Shown here piece after piece: positions 31,415 to 40,090 of a stretch of 53,369 bases of DNA; the first letter of the stretch is position 1; the number at the start of each line of letters is the position of its first letter. The position numbers and the translations under genes were made by a program. Below the pieces are notes generated by a model that had not been told where the DNA came from, did not search any database, and saw only the letters and a program-made list of their open reading frames with translations. The DNA comes from Pseudomonas kielensis (lineage in GTDB: Bacteria; Pseudomonadota; Gammaproteobacteria; Pseudomonadales; Pseudomonadaceae), in the NCBI RefSeq assembly GCF_014236655.1, contig NZ_JACMYG010000036.1:1-53369 (forward strand), in the 5' to 3' direction.

Positions 31415-33874
31415 TCAACGGAACGTACCGGGCGCCTTGAACAACAATGGCCGAGGTCGACTCGGCCGACAGAGCAGGCTGTCTGTGGTAAACAATTGCG
31501 GTCGTTCAATGTTGTAACCCTGAGCATAATCCACACCGATCTCCAGCAAGGCCTGCTCGATCTGCGGGGTTTCAACAAATTCGGCAATCGTGCGCTTACC
31601 CATGACATGACCAATGTGGTTGATCACTTCGACCATTGCGCGGTTAATCGGGTCGTCCAGCATATCCCTGACGAAACTTCCGTCGATCTTCAGAAAGTCT
31701 ACAGGTAAGTGTTTCAGATACGCGAACGATGACATTCCGGCACAAAAATCATCAAGGGAAAAGTAGCAACCCAAACCCTTGAGTTCATTAATAAATTTAA
31801 TTGCACTGGCTAAATTTGAAATAGCACTGGTTTCAGTAATTTCAAAACAAATCATTTCAGGCGGAATACGATGAATTACAAACTGCTGACGCAAGAAGAT
31901 TAAAAAATCATCATCACCAATAGTAATGCCTGACAGATTAATCGCACACATCGCCATCGGCGCTTCATGTTGTTGGGCTATACACTGGGCAATTATCTTG
32001 AATACATTCTCCACCACCCAGCGATCCAGGGAAGTCATCAAGCCATAACGCTCGGCGGCGGGAATGAACGAGTTGGGCAATATCATTCGCCCGGCTTCGT
32101 CATGCAGGCGCAACAGAATTTCGACATGCCCACCGCCTGTCTCGACGTGCCCCAAGGTGGCGATTTCCTGGGCGTACAAACAGAAGCGATTTTCTTCAAG
32201 GGCCATGTGCAAACGCTGCACCCAGGCCATTTCGCCAAACCGCAGCGACAACTCCGAATCGTCTACGTGGTACAGCTGCACGCGGTTACGGCCCTTCTCC
32301 TTGGCCATGTAGCACGCCATGTCCGCGGCCCGCAACAGGGATTCCAGGGTCGTTGGATTCTGCGCGACGTGCACCACACCGATACTGACAGTGGTCACGA
32401 ATGGCCGGCCTTTCCAGACAAAATGCAGGTTTTGCACAGTCTGGCGCAGGATTTCGGCGATTCTCTCCGAAGACTCCGGCGAGCAGTTCTCCAGGAGAAT
32501 GCCGAACTCGTCGCCCCCCAGCCGAGCCAGGGTGTCACCCTCGCGCAATCCCGACTGCAGCAAGGCACAGATGTGTCGCAACAACTCATCGCCGGCAGCA
32601 TGGCCACAGGTGTCATTGACCAGCTTGAATTGATCGAGGTCGAGGAACATCAGGGCATGTCGCCCCGGTTGGCGTGTCAGGTTAAGCAGCGCCTGCTCCA
32701 GGCGAAACTCGAATTCGCGGCGGTTGGCCAGGCCGGTCAAGGCATCGTGGGTCGCCTGCCAGGAAAGGTTGGCGATGTATTGCCGCTCCTGGGTCATGTC
32801 ATGCAACACCAACACCGTGCCACTGACCTTGCCGGCCGTGTGAATCGGCGACCCGACCAGGGTCACCGACACCGTACTGCCGTCCAGACGCTGGATCAGC
32901 ATGGCGTGCTCGCTGCTGCCACTGAGCTGGCCGCTGAGAATGTGCTCAATCAGGCTGAACCCATCGGCCTGGGCGTTTTCATCCAGCAGATTGAACAACG
33001 CCGCCAGCGGCAGGCCGACGGCCTGTGCGGCCTTCCAGTGGGTCAGCGCTTCAGCCGCCGGGTTCATGTAGGCGATGGCGCCCTCCACATCGGTGGTGAT
33101 CACGCCGTCGCCAATGGACTGCAAGGTAATTTGCGCGCGCTCTTTTTCCAGTTGCAGGGCATCGGCAAACGCGTGGCGCTGGGCCAGCAGTTTGTGGGTC
33201 CGCAGCAAGGCCAGGGCAATCAGGCCGAGTGCAGTCGCCAGGTTGGTGAACAGCAGCCACCGCAGAATCACCCGCGAGCCCTCGCCCAGTGCATCGCTGA
33301 AGGCCTTGGCGGCGGGAGTTACACCTTCATTGATGGCAAATATCCGCGCCTTCCAACGCGCCATGTCCGCGTCGGTGGCCTGGTTGTGGATGATGCGCTC
33401 ATGCATCTCCCGGGCGACTTCGTCCAGTTGGACCAGATACGCATCACCCTCGATCCAACGATCGATAGCGATTTCCAGATAGCTGAAATGGCGAAAATTC
33501 AAGTACAACCAGATCAGGCTCGGTACATCGTCGGGGTGATTACCCCCCTTGATAATGCCTCGTCGGGCCGCTTCACGGTCCGGCGGCTCGCTGTCCAGCG
33601 CAACCCGCAGCTCATGGCCACCTTCTGGCACCGCCATGGCCTGCTGGTATTTTCCAAAGATCGACTCGTCGCGGCTGTCCGCGTACAGATTGAGGTAGTA
33701 GATCGCGTCTTTCTGGCTCTTGGACCACAGGCTCTCGCCAGCCACATAGCCGCGAACCGCTGACAGCGTGTAGAGGCTGACACCACCGAGCAGGGCCTGA
33801 AATAGCACGACGGCAATAAACGGCCAGACGATGCCCAGCAACCGAGGTGTCCCGAGAGTCCTTTTTTGCTTCAT
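31415..33874 (-). CDS. rbdA: Membrane c-di-GMP phosphodiesterase with PAS-GGDEF-EAL domains (RbdA homologue)
   Basis: An 819-residue protein matching RbdA of P. aeruginosa, a regulator of biofilm dispersal that degrades c-di-GMP. Order: membrane span about 13-33, periplasmic sensor region, second span about 243-262, PAS about 280-390, GGDEF about 415-575 (LGGDEFG near 452) and EAL about 580-810. The EAL motif reads E-I-L (VEILLRL near 585), but the other catalytic residues are present: INLS, FEITE, LDDF, DFLKID, AEFVE and YAQGYN. So phosphodiesterase activity is expected, with the GGDEF part possibly acting as a GTP sensor. Start at ATG 33874 with AGGGA upstream. It lies 46 bases before undA. 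Confidence 0.9.
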   Translation of the reverse strand: MKQKRTLGTPRLLGIVWPFIAVVLFQALLGGVSLYTLSAVRGYVAGESLWSKSQKDAIYYLNLYADSRDESIFGKYQQAMAVPEGGHELRVALDSEPPDREAARRGIIKGGNHPDDVPSLIWLYLNFRHFSYLEIAIDRWIEGDAYLVQLDEVAREMHERIIHNQATDADMARWKARIFAINEGVTPAAKAFSDALGEGSRVILRWLLFTNLATALGLIALALLRTHKLLAQRHAFADALQLEKERAQITLQSIGDGVITTDVEGAIAYMNPAAEALTHWKAAQAVGLPLAALFNLLDENAQADGFSLIEHILSGQLSGSSEHAMLIQRLDGSTVSVTLVGSPIHTAGKVSGTVLVLHDMTQERQYIANLSWQATHDALTGLANRREFEFRLEQALLNLTRQPGRHALMFLDLDQFKLVNDTCGHAAGDELLRHICALLQSGLREGDTLARLGGDEFGILLENCSPESSERIAEILRQTVQNLHFVWKGRPFVTTVSIGVVHVAQNPTTLESLLRAADMACYMAKEKGRNRVQLYHVDDSELSLRFGEMAWVQRLHMALEENRFCLYAQEIATLGHVETGGGHVEILLRLHDEAGRMILPNSFIPAAERYGLMTSLDRWVVENVFKIIAQCIAQQHEAPMAMCAINLSGITIGDDDFLIFLRQQFVIHRIPPEMICFEITETSAISNLASAIKFINELKGLGCYFSLDDFCAGMSSFAYLKHLPVDFLKIDGSFVRDMLDDPINRAMVEVINHIGHVMGKRTIAEFVETPQIEQALLEIGVDYAQGYNIERPQLFTTDSLLCRPSRPRPLLFKAPGTFR

Positions 33875-33929
33875 GAGGTCCCTTGCGTTAGCACTGCTTG
33901 ATCGTCGTCTGCACGATTTCGCTACAGCT

Positions 33930-33958
33930 AGCCTAGGAGGCGATCTCACTCCCGGCAA
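33930..33958 (-). promoter_or_regulatory. Possible sigma-70 promoter of rbdA
   Basis: On the minus strand TTGCCG and TAGGCT are separated by 17 bases and lie 56 bases before the rbdA ATG. It is a reasonable but not consensus sigma-70 match. The same 211-base gap also holds two small hairpins (GAGGT/ACCTC, GCATT/AATGC) just after the ABC transporter gene. Confidence 0.35.
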
Positions 33959-34085
33959 GCCGCAGCATTTTTAATGCTCATAGAGGTATACCACCTCGAG
34001 AACACTTGAACGCTCGAACCTTGGGTTTCGTTGCCTAGTCCTGAACAGGGTGCGCCAGTTTCAGGAAAGTGAGCGCTAATCGCCC

Positions 34086-35903
34086 TCAGTGCTGTTGCAA
34101 ATGACCATACAGCTTAGCGTACAAGCCACCGTCAGCGATCAGCTGCTGGTGGTCGCCGTCCTCGGCAATTTGCCCGCCATCAAACACCAGCACCCGGTCG
34201 GCCTGCTTCACCGCAGACAGGCGGTGCGCAATGATCAAGGTAGTGCGTCCACTGAGAAACCGCGCCAGCGCCAGGTGCAGGTTGTACTCGGTGGCGGCGT
34301 CGAGGGCCGAGGTGGCCTCGTCGAGAATCACCACCTTGGGTTCGGCGAGCACCATCCGGGCAATGGCCAGGCGTTGTCGCTGGCCACCGGACAAACGCAC
34401 CCCGGATCGCCCGACGATGCTGTCCAGCCCTTGGGGCAGGCCCTTGACGGTGGCATCGAGCTGGGCGATCTGCAGGGCCTGCCAGCAGGCTTCATCACTG
34501 CGCTCGCGGCCCATGGTCAGGTTGGCGCGAATACTGTCGTTGAACAGCGCCGGGTGCTGCAGCACCACCGCGACATGCTCCCGTATGGTTTCCAGGCCAA
34601 TGTCGTGCTGGGTGACACCGCCAAAACGGATTTCGCCGCCCTGGGGGGTGTAAAGCCCCAGGAGCAATTGCACCAAGGTGCTTTTACCGCCACCACTGGC
34701 CCCGACGATGGCGACTTTTTCTCCAGGCGCAATGGACAGGTTCATCTGATCCAGCACCGGCTCGTCGCCATAGCTGAAACTCAGGCCCTGCACTTCGATG
34801 CCGACCGTCTCGCGCCCCTTGAACGGATCGATCCCTCCCGGGTACTGCGGCTCGTCGGCGCGCGACAGCAGCTCATTGATGCGCGTCAGGGCACCGCCGG
34901 CTGCGTAATAGGCGTATTGCAGATTAAGCAGTTGTTCGACCGGACCAATCATGAACCACAGGTAGCTAAACACCGCCAGCATCTGGCCGATGGACAGGTC
35001 GGAAAACAGTACCGTGAGCATCGCTGCCGCACGAAAGATGTCGATGCCGAACTGGAACAGCAAGCCACTGGCGCGGCTCGAGGCGTCGGTTTTCCACTGG
35101 GAATTGACCGCATAGTTGCGCACGTCCCGGGCACGGGTGCCGAGGCGACCGAGGAAAAAGCCCTGGCGGTTGCCGGCACGGATTTCCTGAATCGCGTCCA
35201 GGGTCTCGGTCAGCGCCTGGGTGAACCGCGAGGTGCTGTCGTTCTCCAGCTTCTTCAGGTGCTTGACCCGCTTGCCCAACTGCACCGTGGCGTAGATCAC
35301 CAGTGGGTTGAACAACAGAATCAGCAGTGCGAGCTGCCAGTGCATCCAGACCAGGATCGCCGCCGTGCCCACCAACGTCAGCATGGCCACGAGGAACCGG
35401 CTGAGGGTCTCGCCGACAAACTTGTCGACCGTGTCCAGGTCGGTGACCAGGTGGGTGGTCACCGTGCCGCTGCCCAGGCTTTCATACTCTCCCAGGGAAA
35501 TGCACTTGAGGCGCTCGATCAGGCGCAGGCGAATGCGATACACGATGTCCTTGGCCAAGCCCGCAAACAGCCGCGCCTGCACCACGTTGAACAACAACGC
35601 CGCGCAACGCAGGGTCAGGGTGATCAGCAACATCAGGCCGATATAACCGGCGGCGCTTTGCCAGGCCTGGGGCAGCGCGTGGTTCATCACCTTCAGCGCC
35701 GCATCACCATTGCCCAGCAACACCTCATCCACCAGCAACGGCAGCAGCAAGGGAATCGGCACGCTGCACAGGGTCGCCAGGACGGCGACACCGTTGGCGA
35801 TCCACAAGGCTTTTTTATGCCGCAGGGCGAGGCGACGGATGTGTGCCCAACTCAGCCGATCGACTCGCTCCGGTGGCTGTTCGGCGTCAGGCCGGTCATA
35901 CAC
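34086..35903 (-). CDS. ABC exporter, fused membrane and ATPase domains (MsbA/MDR type)
   Basis: A half-transporter of about 605 residues. The N-terminal part holds six membrane spans (first near WIANGVAVLATLCSVPIPLLLPLLV). The C-terminal ATPase has Walker A GASGGGKST, signature LSGGQRQRLAIAR and Walker B VVILDEATSALDAATE, then the H-loop IAHRLS. It would act as a homodimer exporting a lipid, peptide or drug; the substrate is unknown. The frame is open to an ATG at 35966, which would overlap the upstream gene by 71 bases. I prefer the GTG at 35903 (GGAG ten bases upstream, eight-base overlap). The apparent CPHC motif in the longer version is then not translated. Confidence 0.87.
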   Translation of the reverse strand: MYDRPDAEQPPERVDRLSWAHIRRLALRHKKALWIANGVAVLATLCSVPIPLLLPLLVDEVLLGNGDAALKVMNHALPQAWQSAAGYIGLMLLITLTLRCAALLFNVVQARLFAGLAKDIVYRIRLRLIERLKCISLGEYESLGSGTVTTHLVTDLDTVDKFVGETLSRFLVAMLTLVGTAAILVWMHWQLALLILLFNPLVIYATVQLGKRVKHLKKLENDSTSRFTQALTETLDAIQEIRAGNRQGFFLGRLGTRARDVRNYAVNSQWKTDASSRASGLLFQFGIDIFRAAAMLTVLFSDLSIGQMLAVFSYLWFMIGPVEQLLNLQYAYYAAGGALTRINELLSRADEPQYPGGIDPFKGRETVGIEVQGLSFSYGDEPVLDQMNLSIAPGEKVAIVGASGGGKSTLVQLLLGLYTPQGGEIRFGGVTQHDIGLETIREHVAVVLQHPALFNDSIRANLTMGRERSDEACWQALQIAQLDATVKGLPQGLDSIVGRSGVRLSGGQRQRLAIARMVLAEPKVVILDEATSALDAATEYNLHLALARFLSGRTTLIIAHRLSAVKQADRVLVFDGGQIAEDGDHQQLIADGGLYAKLYGHLQQH

Positions 35904-36531
35904 AGGCAGCACGCTCCAGCCAGCGGCCGAGCAATGGGGACAGCTCGCTAAGTGGCTGGTAGCCATTGGTCAACAAGGCCAGTTGACCGTTACGCTCGGC
36001 CAACAAGGTCGGGAAGCCGGCAATCCCCAGGTCCTGGACCCAGGTGAAATCCGCCGCCGTGGCGGCGTGCTGGTCGGCACGGTCGAAGGCCGCGGCGAAT
36101 TCGATCCGCGGCAAGCCCGCTTGCTCGGCCAACTCCACCAGCACGCTGGCATGGGTGACGTCGCGACCCTGTGCATAAAACGCCTGCTGGATCAGCTTGA
36201 GCAACTGCCAGGCGCAATCCGGTGCCAGGCTGCGAGCCGTGACCAGCGCGCGACAGGCAGGCTCGGTGTCATAGACAAAACCCTCCGCCAGTGCACCGTC
36301 GAGCTTGAACGGTTGGCCGGTGGCGTCGTTGACGGCCTGCCAATGCTCAAGAATGTAGCGCCGGGTGGTGGGCTCCAGCGCCGAGCCACTGCCGGTGCGC
36401 AAGCCGCCGACCACCAGGTGCACATCCACGCCGGCGGCCTGCGCCTGCAAGGCCAATGCCTCGGCCACCGGAGCGAACCCCCAGCACCAGGAACACATCG
36501 GGTCCATTACATAGAGCAGGCGCGCGGTCAT
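35896..36531 (-). CDS. DsbA-family oxidoreductase (FrnE-like)
   Basis: A 211-residue thioredoxin-fold protein with an inserted helical domain. The active site is DPMCSWCWGFAPV at 11-23, a C-x-x-C motif as in FrnE/DsbA-like cytoplasmic proteins, and there is no signal peptide. GLRTGSG near 44 and GIAGFPTLLAERNGQLALLTNGY near 172-194 (with the cis-proline GFPT) complete the fold. Probable roles are disulfide exchange or glutathione-linked isomerisation in the cytoplasm; the substrate is unknown. It starts three bases after trhO, using GAGG at the trhO end. Confidence 0.85.
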   Translation of the reverse strand: MTARLLYVMDPMCSWCWGFAPVAEALALQAQAAGVDVHLVVGGLRTGSGSALEPTTRRYILEHWQAVNDATGQPFKLDGALAEGFVYDTEPACRALVTARSLAPDCAWQLLKLIQQAFYAQGRDVTHASVLVELAEQAGLPRIEFAAAFDRADQHAATAADFTWVQDLGIAGFPTLLAERNGQLALLTNGYQPLSELSPLLGRWLERAACV

Positions 36532-36534
36532 GGT

Positions 36535-37476
36535 TCAGGCCTCGGTGCTGGATTGCTTGTAGTTGTAGCCAATCGGGTGCGGCTGGTTTCGCGCCTTGGC
36601 CAGTTCAATCTGCTTTTGCCGGTCGATCGCACTGCGACGGGTTTTCTCGCTCAGCTTGTCCCAGCAGTGGGGGCAACTGATGCCGGCCACGTAGTGCTCG
36701 GACGCACGGTCTTCGACGCTGACAGGTGTACGGCAGGCATGACATTGATCGTAGTCGCCTTCGCTCAAGTCGTGGCGAACGGTGACCCGGTTATCGAACA
36801 CAAAGCAGTCGCCCTGCCATTTGGTTTCTTCCTGCGGCACCTCTTCGAGGTACTTGAGGATCCCGCCCTTGAGGTGGAAGACCTCATCGAAGCCCTGGCT
36901 GAGCATGTAGCTCGACGCCTTCTCACAGCGGATGCCTCCGGTGCAGAACATCGCGACCTTCTTGTGCTTGGCCGGATCGAAGTTGGCTTTGATGTAGTCG
37001 GGAAATTCGCGAAAGCTGGTGGTCTTCGGGTCGATCGCCCCTTCAAAAGTGCCGATCGAGACCTCGTAGTCGTTACGGGTATCGATCAACAGCACTTGCG
37101 GGTCGCTGATCAAGGCGTTCCAGTCCTGGGGCTCGACGTAGGTGCCGACTTTCTTGTTCGGGTCGACGCCTTCGACGCCCAGGGTCACGATCTCTTTCTT
37201 GAGCTTGACCTTGGTGCGGTAGAACGGCTGCTCGTCGCAGTACGATTCCTTGTGGTCGATATCGTCCATGCGCGGATCGTTCTTGAGCCAGGCCATCAGG
37301 CCGTCGATGCCTTCGCGGCTGCCGGAAACCGTGCCGTTGATGCCTTCCTCGGCAATCAGCAGGGTACCTTTGATGCCGTTGTCGACCATCGCCTGCAGCA
37401 GGGGCTCGCGCAGCGCGACGTAATCTTCCAGGGTGACGAACTTATACAGTGCCGCCACGACAATCTGTTGTGTCAT
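36535..37476 (-). CDS. trhO: tRNA uridine(34) hydroxylase, rhodanese domain (TrhO/YceA)
   Basis: A 313-residue protein. The N-terminal part (ALYKFVTLEDYVALREPLLQAM) is typical of YceA, and the central rhodanese domain has the catalytic cysteine in MFCTGGIRCEKASSYML near 177. A C-terminal zinc-like region has paired cysteines (CHAC near 245, CPHC near 270). TrhO hydroxylates uridine 34 of tRNAs as the oxygen-independent (prephenate-linked) route to cmo5U. GGAG precedes the ATG. It heads a tight run with the DsbA-like protein and the ABC exporter. Confidence 0.93.
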   Translation of the reverse strand: MTQQIVVAALYKFVTLEDYVALREPLLQAMVDNGIKGTLLIAEEGINGTVSGSREGIDGLMAWLKNDPRMDDIDHKESYCDEQPFYRTKVKLKKEIVTLGVEGVDPNKKVGTYVEPQDWNALISDPQVLLIDTRNDYEVSIGTFEGAIDPKTTSFREFPDYIKANFDPAKHKKVAMFCTGGIRCEKASSYMLSQGFDEVFHLKGGILKYLEEVPQEETKWQGDCFVFDNRVTVRHDLSEGDYDQCHACRTPVSVEDRASEHYVAGISCPHCWDKLSEKTRRSAIDRQKQIELAKARNQPHPIGYNYKQSSTEA

Positions 37477-37523
37477 GGGTATTTCTCCAGGTGGCTACCC
37501 TCGTAAAGGGTGAACCGGATGCG

Positions 37524-37552
37524 AAAAAAAACGCGCCGGCATAACCGGCGCG
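37524..37552 (-). terminator. Rho-independent terminator after the BolA-like gene
   Basis: The eight-base stem CGCGCCGG/CCGGCGCG with a five-base loop is followed on the minus strand by eight T. It lies about 40 bases past the BolA-like stop and separates that unit from trhO, which starts at 37476. Confidence 0.9.
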
Positions 37553-37590
37553 CTGCGTAGTCTAACAAAAATCCGCTTGCCTGTAGGCGG

Positions 37591-37890
37591 TCAGTGCTTG
37601 CTGCCACCGGCACAGGTCGGCGAGGCAGGCGCCGCACCGGTCTTGGCCCACTCCTCAGGGGTGTAGGTGTGCAGCGCCAACGCGTGAAACTCCCCCATCA
37701 GGTCGCCCAAGGTGGCGTAGACCTTCTGGTGGCGTTTGACGCTGTTGAGCCCGGCGAACTGTTCGCTGACCACCACCGCCTTGAAGTGGGTCTGCAATCC
37801 GCGGCTGTGCATGTGGCTTTCGTCCAGCACATCCAGGTGCACGGGTAGCAACGCGTTCAGCGTCGTCTCAATACGTTGTTGCATGGTCAT
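37591..37890 (-). CDS. BolA-family protein
   Basis: A 99-residue protein of the BolA/IbaG family, which partners monothiol glutaredoxins in iron-sulfur handling and affects cell shape. The core RIETTLNALLPVHLDVLDESHMHSRGLQTHFKAVVVSEQFAGLNSVKRHQKVYATLGDLM contains the class-defining His in HMHSRG and RHQKVY. The C-terminus has an extra CAGGSKH tail with a cysteine and histidine that could contribute a cluster ligand. GTG, ATG and ATG occur close together; ATG 37890 has GGAG at the best distance. It lies 12 bases after the DUF2059 gene, so both are likely one transcript. Confidence 0.9.
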   Translation of the reverse strand: MTMQQRIETTLNALLPVHLDVLDESHMHSRGLQTHFKAVVVSEQFAGLNSVKRHQKVYATLGDLMGEFHALALHTYTPEEWAKTGAAPASPTCAGGSKH

Positions 37891-37902
37891 CACGGGCTCC
37901 GG

Positions 37903-38424
37903 TCAGGGCTTTTTCTTGGCATCTGCCGCGGCTTTTGGATCAAGTTCGTTGGTCATGTCGGCCAGCAGTTTGTTGACCACCGGTACCGCGCTTTCCAGCT
38001 TGGCCTGGGTCATCTGCGCCGATTGCTGAGTCAGTTGGGGCATTTTTTCCAGGACTTTCTTGCCCAGTGGCGACTTGTAGAACGCAACCAGGTCCTTGAG
38101 TTCGGATTCGCTGAAGTTGCTGGTGTACAGCTTGACCATGTCCGGTTTGAGCTTTTTCCAGCCGATGGCTTGGTCCAGCGCGGCGTTGGCCTTGGCCTGG
38201 TAGGTTTCCAGCACGGCCTTTTTCGACTCCGGGGCCTTGGTCTGGGCAAAGCGCTGGGCAAACATCTGCTGCACCTGCATGTACACCGGGGTACCCAGCT
38301 TGTCGGCATGCGCCAGGGTCAGGAAAGCCTCGGCGCTGGCATTGTGGCTGGCGGTATCGGCGAAGGCCTGGCCGCTGGCGCAGACCAGGGCAACCGCGGT
38401 ACAGATGGCACGAAGACGGGTCAT
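37903..38424 (-). CDS. Periplasmic DUF2059 protein
   Basis: A 173-residue secreted protein with signal peptide (MTRLRAICTAVALVCASGQAFA) and the DUF2059 domain near 85-150 (YTSNFSESELKDLVAFYKSPLGKKVLEKMPQLTQQSAQ). It is all-helical and likely periplasmic. Function is unknown in the family. It is divergent from fumC and upstream of the BolA-like gene. Confidence 0.85.
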   Translation of the reverse strand: MTRLRAICTAVALVCASGQAFADTASHNASAEAFLTLAHADKLGTPVYMQVQQMFAQRFAQTKAPESKKAVLETYQAKANAALDQAIGWKKLKPDMVKLYTSNFSESELKDLVAFYKSPLGKKVLEKMPQLTQQSAQMTQAKLESAVPVVNKLLADMTNELDPKAAADAKKKP

Positions 38425-38617
38425 CGAGTTTCCTTTTCTAGCAAGCGAGGTAAAACCCCAAGGGGAGCCATTCTGCGCCTAAAAAACGCGTGCGCTCAAC
38501 CCCTCCCCCGTGCCGGGCCTGATTTGCAGCAACCCAACGGTAGAAAAATCGACTGATGGAACCCCCAGCGACAATCAGCACCTAAACTTCGCTATCAACC
38601 CTGAAGGAATGTGACCC

Positions 38618-40012
38618 ATGAGCCGTATTGAAACAGACAGCCTTGGCCAGGTTGAAGTCCCGGATGACGCCTACTGGGGCGCGCAGACCCAACGCTCGCT
38701 GATCAACTTCGCGATTGGTAACGAACGCATGCCGCTGGCGGTGCTGCACGCCCTGGCGCTGATCAAGAAAGCGGCGGCCCGGGTCAATGACCGTAATGGT
38801 GACCTGCCGGCCGATATTGCCCGACTGATCGAACAGGCGGCCGACGAAGTACTCGACGGCGAGCACGACGAGCAGTTCCCCCTGGTGGTCTGGCAAACTG
38901 GCAGCGGTACCCAGAGCAACATGAACGTCAACGAGGTGATTGCAGGTCGTGCCAACGAACTGGCCGGCAACCCCCGCGGCGGCAAAGCGCCAGTGCACCC
39001 GAACGATCACGTCAACCGCTCGCAGAGCTCCAACGACTGCTTCCCCACGGCCATGCACATTGCCACGGTGCAGGCCGTGCAACAGCACCTGCTGCCGTCG
39101 ATCAACGAACTGTCCGGCGGCCTGGCCGAGCTGGCGGCGCGCCACATGAAGCTGGTGAAGACCGGGCGTACCCACCTGATGGATGCCACGCCGATCACCT
39201 TCGGCCAAGAGATTTCCGCCTTCATCGCCCAGCTCGACTACGCCGAGCGGGCAATTCGCAGCGCCTTGCCGGCCGTCTGCGAGCTGGCCCAAGGTGGGAC
39301 CGCCGTCGGCACCGGGCTCAATTCGCCCCATGGTTTTGGCGAAGCGATTGCCGCGGAACTGGCCGCCCTCTCCGGCCTGCCGTTTGTCACCGCACCGAAC
39401 AAGTTCGCCGCGCTGGCCGGTCATGAGCCGCTGACCACCCTGTCCGGCGCACTGAAAACCCTCGCCGTGACCCTGATGAAACTCGCCAACGACCTGCGCC
39501 TGCTTGGCTCCGGACCGCGCGCCGGTTTCGCCGAGGTCAAGCTGCCGGCCAACGAACCGGGCAGTTCGATCATGCCCGGCAAGGTCAACCCGACCCAGTG
39601 CGAAGCCCTGTCGATGCTGGCGTGCCAGGTGATGGGTAACGACGTGGCGATCGGCTTTGCCGCCAGCCAAGGTCACCTGCAGTTGAACGTGTTCAAGCCG
39701 GTGATCATCCACAACCTGCTGCAATCGATCCGTTTGCTCGCCGACGGCTGCAGTAACTTCCAACTGCACTGCATCGCCGGCCTGGAACCGGATGCCGGGC
39801 AAATGGCCGCGCACCTGGAACGAGGCTTGATGCTGGTGACCGCGCTGAACCCGCACATCGGTTATGACAAGTCGGCGGAAATCGCCAAGAAAGCCTACAG
39901 CGAGGGGTTGACCCTACGTGAGGCGGCGTTGCAGTTGGGCTACCTGACGGACGAGCAGTTCGATGCCTGGGTGCGTCCGGAAAACATGCTGGAGGCCGGC
40001 AAGCAGGGCTGA
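38618..40012 (+). CDS. fumC: Class II fumarate hydratase
   Basis: FumC is the iron-free fumarase of the TCA cycle, interconverting fumarate and malate, and stays active under iron limitation or oxidative stress. The 464-residue protein has TGSGTQSNMNVNEV near 100, SSNDCFPTAMHIA near 140, TGRTHLMDATPITFGQE near 187 and the superfamily signature GSSIMPGKVNP near 318 with the catalytic serine loop. AAGGA precedes the ATG by a normal distance. The 193-base gap from the divergent DUF2059 gene must hold its promoter; I did not find an obvious Fur box. Confidence 0.96.
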   Translation: MSRIETDSLGQVEVPDDAYWGAQTQRSLINFAIGNERMPLAVLHALALIKKAAARVNDRNGDLPADIARLIEQAADEVLDGEHDEQFPLVVWQTGSGTQSNMNVNEVIAGRANELAGNPRGGKAPVHPNDHVNRSQSSNDCFPTAMHIATVQAVQQHLLPSINELSGGLAELAARHMKLVKTGRTHLMDATPITFGQEISAFIAQLDYAERAIRSALPAVCELAQGGTAVGTGLNSPHGFGEAIAAELAALSGLPFVTAPNKFAALAGHEPLTTLSGALKTLAVTLMKLANDLRLLGSGPRAGFAEVKLPANEPGSSIMPGKVNPTQCEALSMLACQVMGNDVAIGFAASQGHLQLNVFKPVIIHNLLQSIRLLADGCSNFQLHCIAGLEPDAGQMAAHLERGLMLVTALNPHIGYDKSAEIAKKAYSEGLTLREAALQLGYLTDEQFDAWVRPENMLEAGKQG

Positions 40013-40090
40013 GTCCGCCAGCACGCTAACACCGGGTACGCCTTGCCCCAGGTAGGAGCAAGGCGTGTCCGCGATAAACAACAATGCGCT

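Noticed and set aside
34089..35951. A 620-codon plus-strand frame opposite the ABC exporter
   Set aside because: Antisense artefact with no domain and no ribosome-binding site.
35904..35966. CPHC redox-like motif at the N-terminus of the ABC exporter
   Set aside because: It exists only in the longest version of the frame, inside the end of the DsbA-like gene; the better start is downstream.
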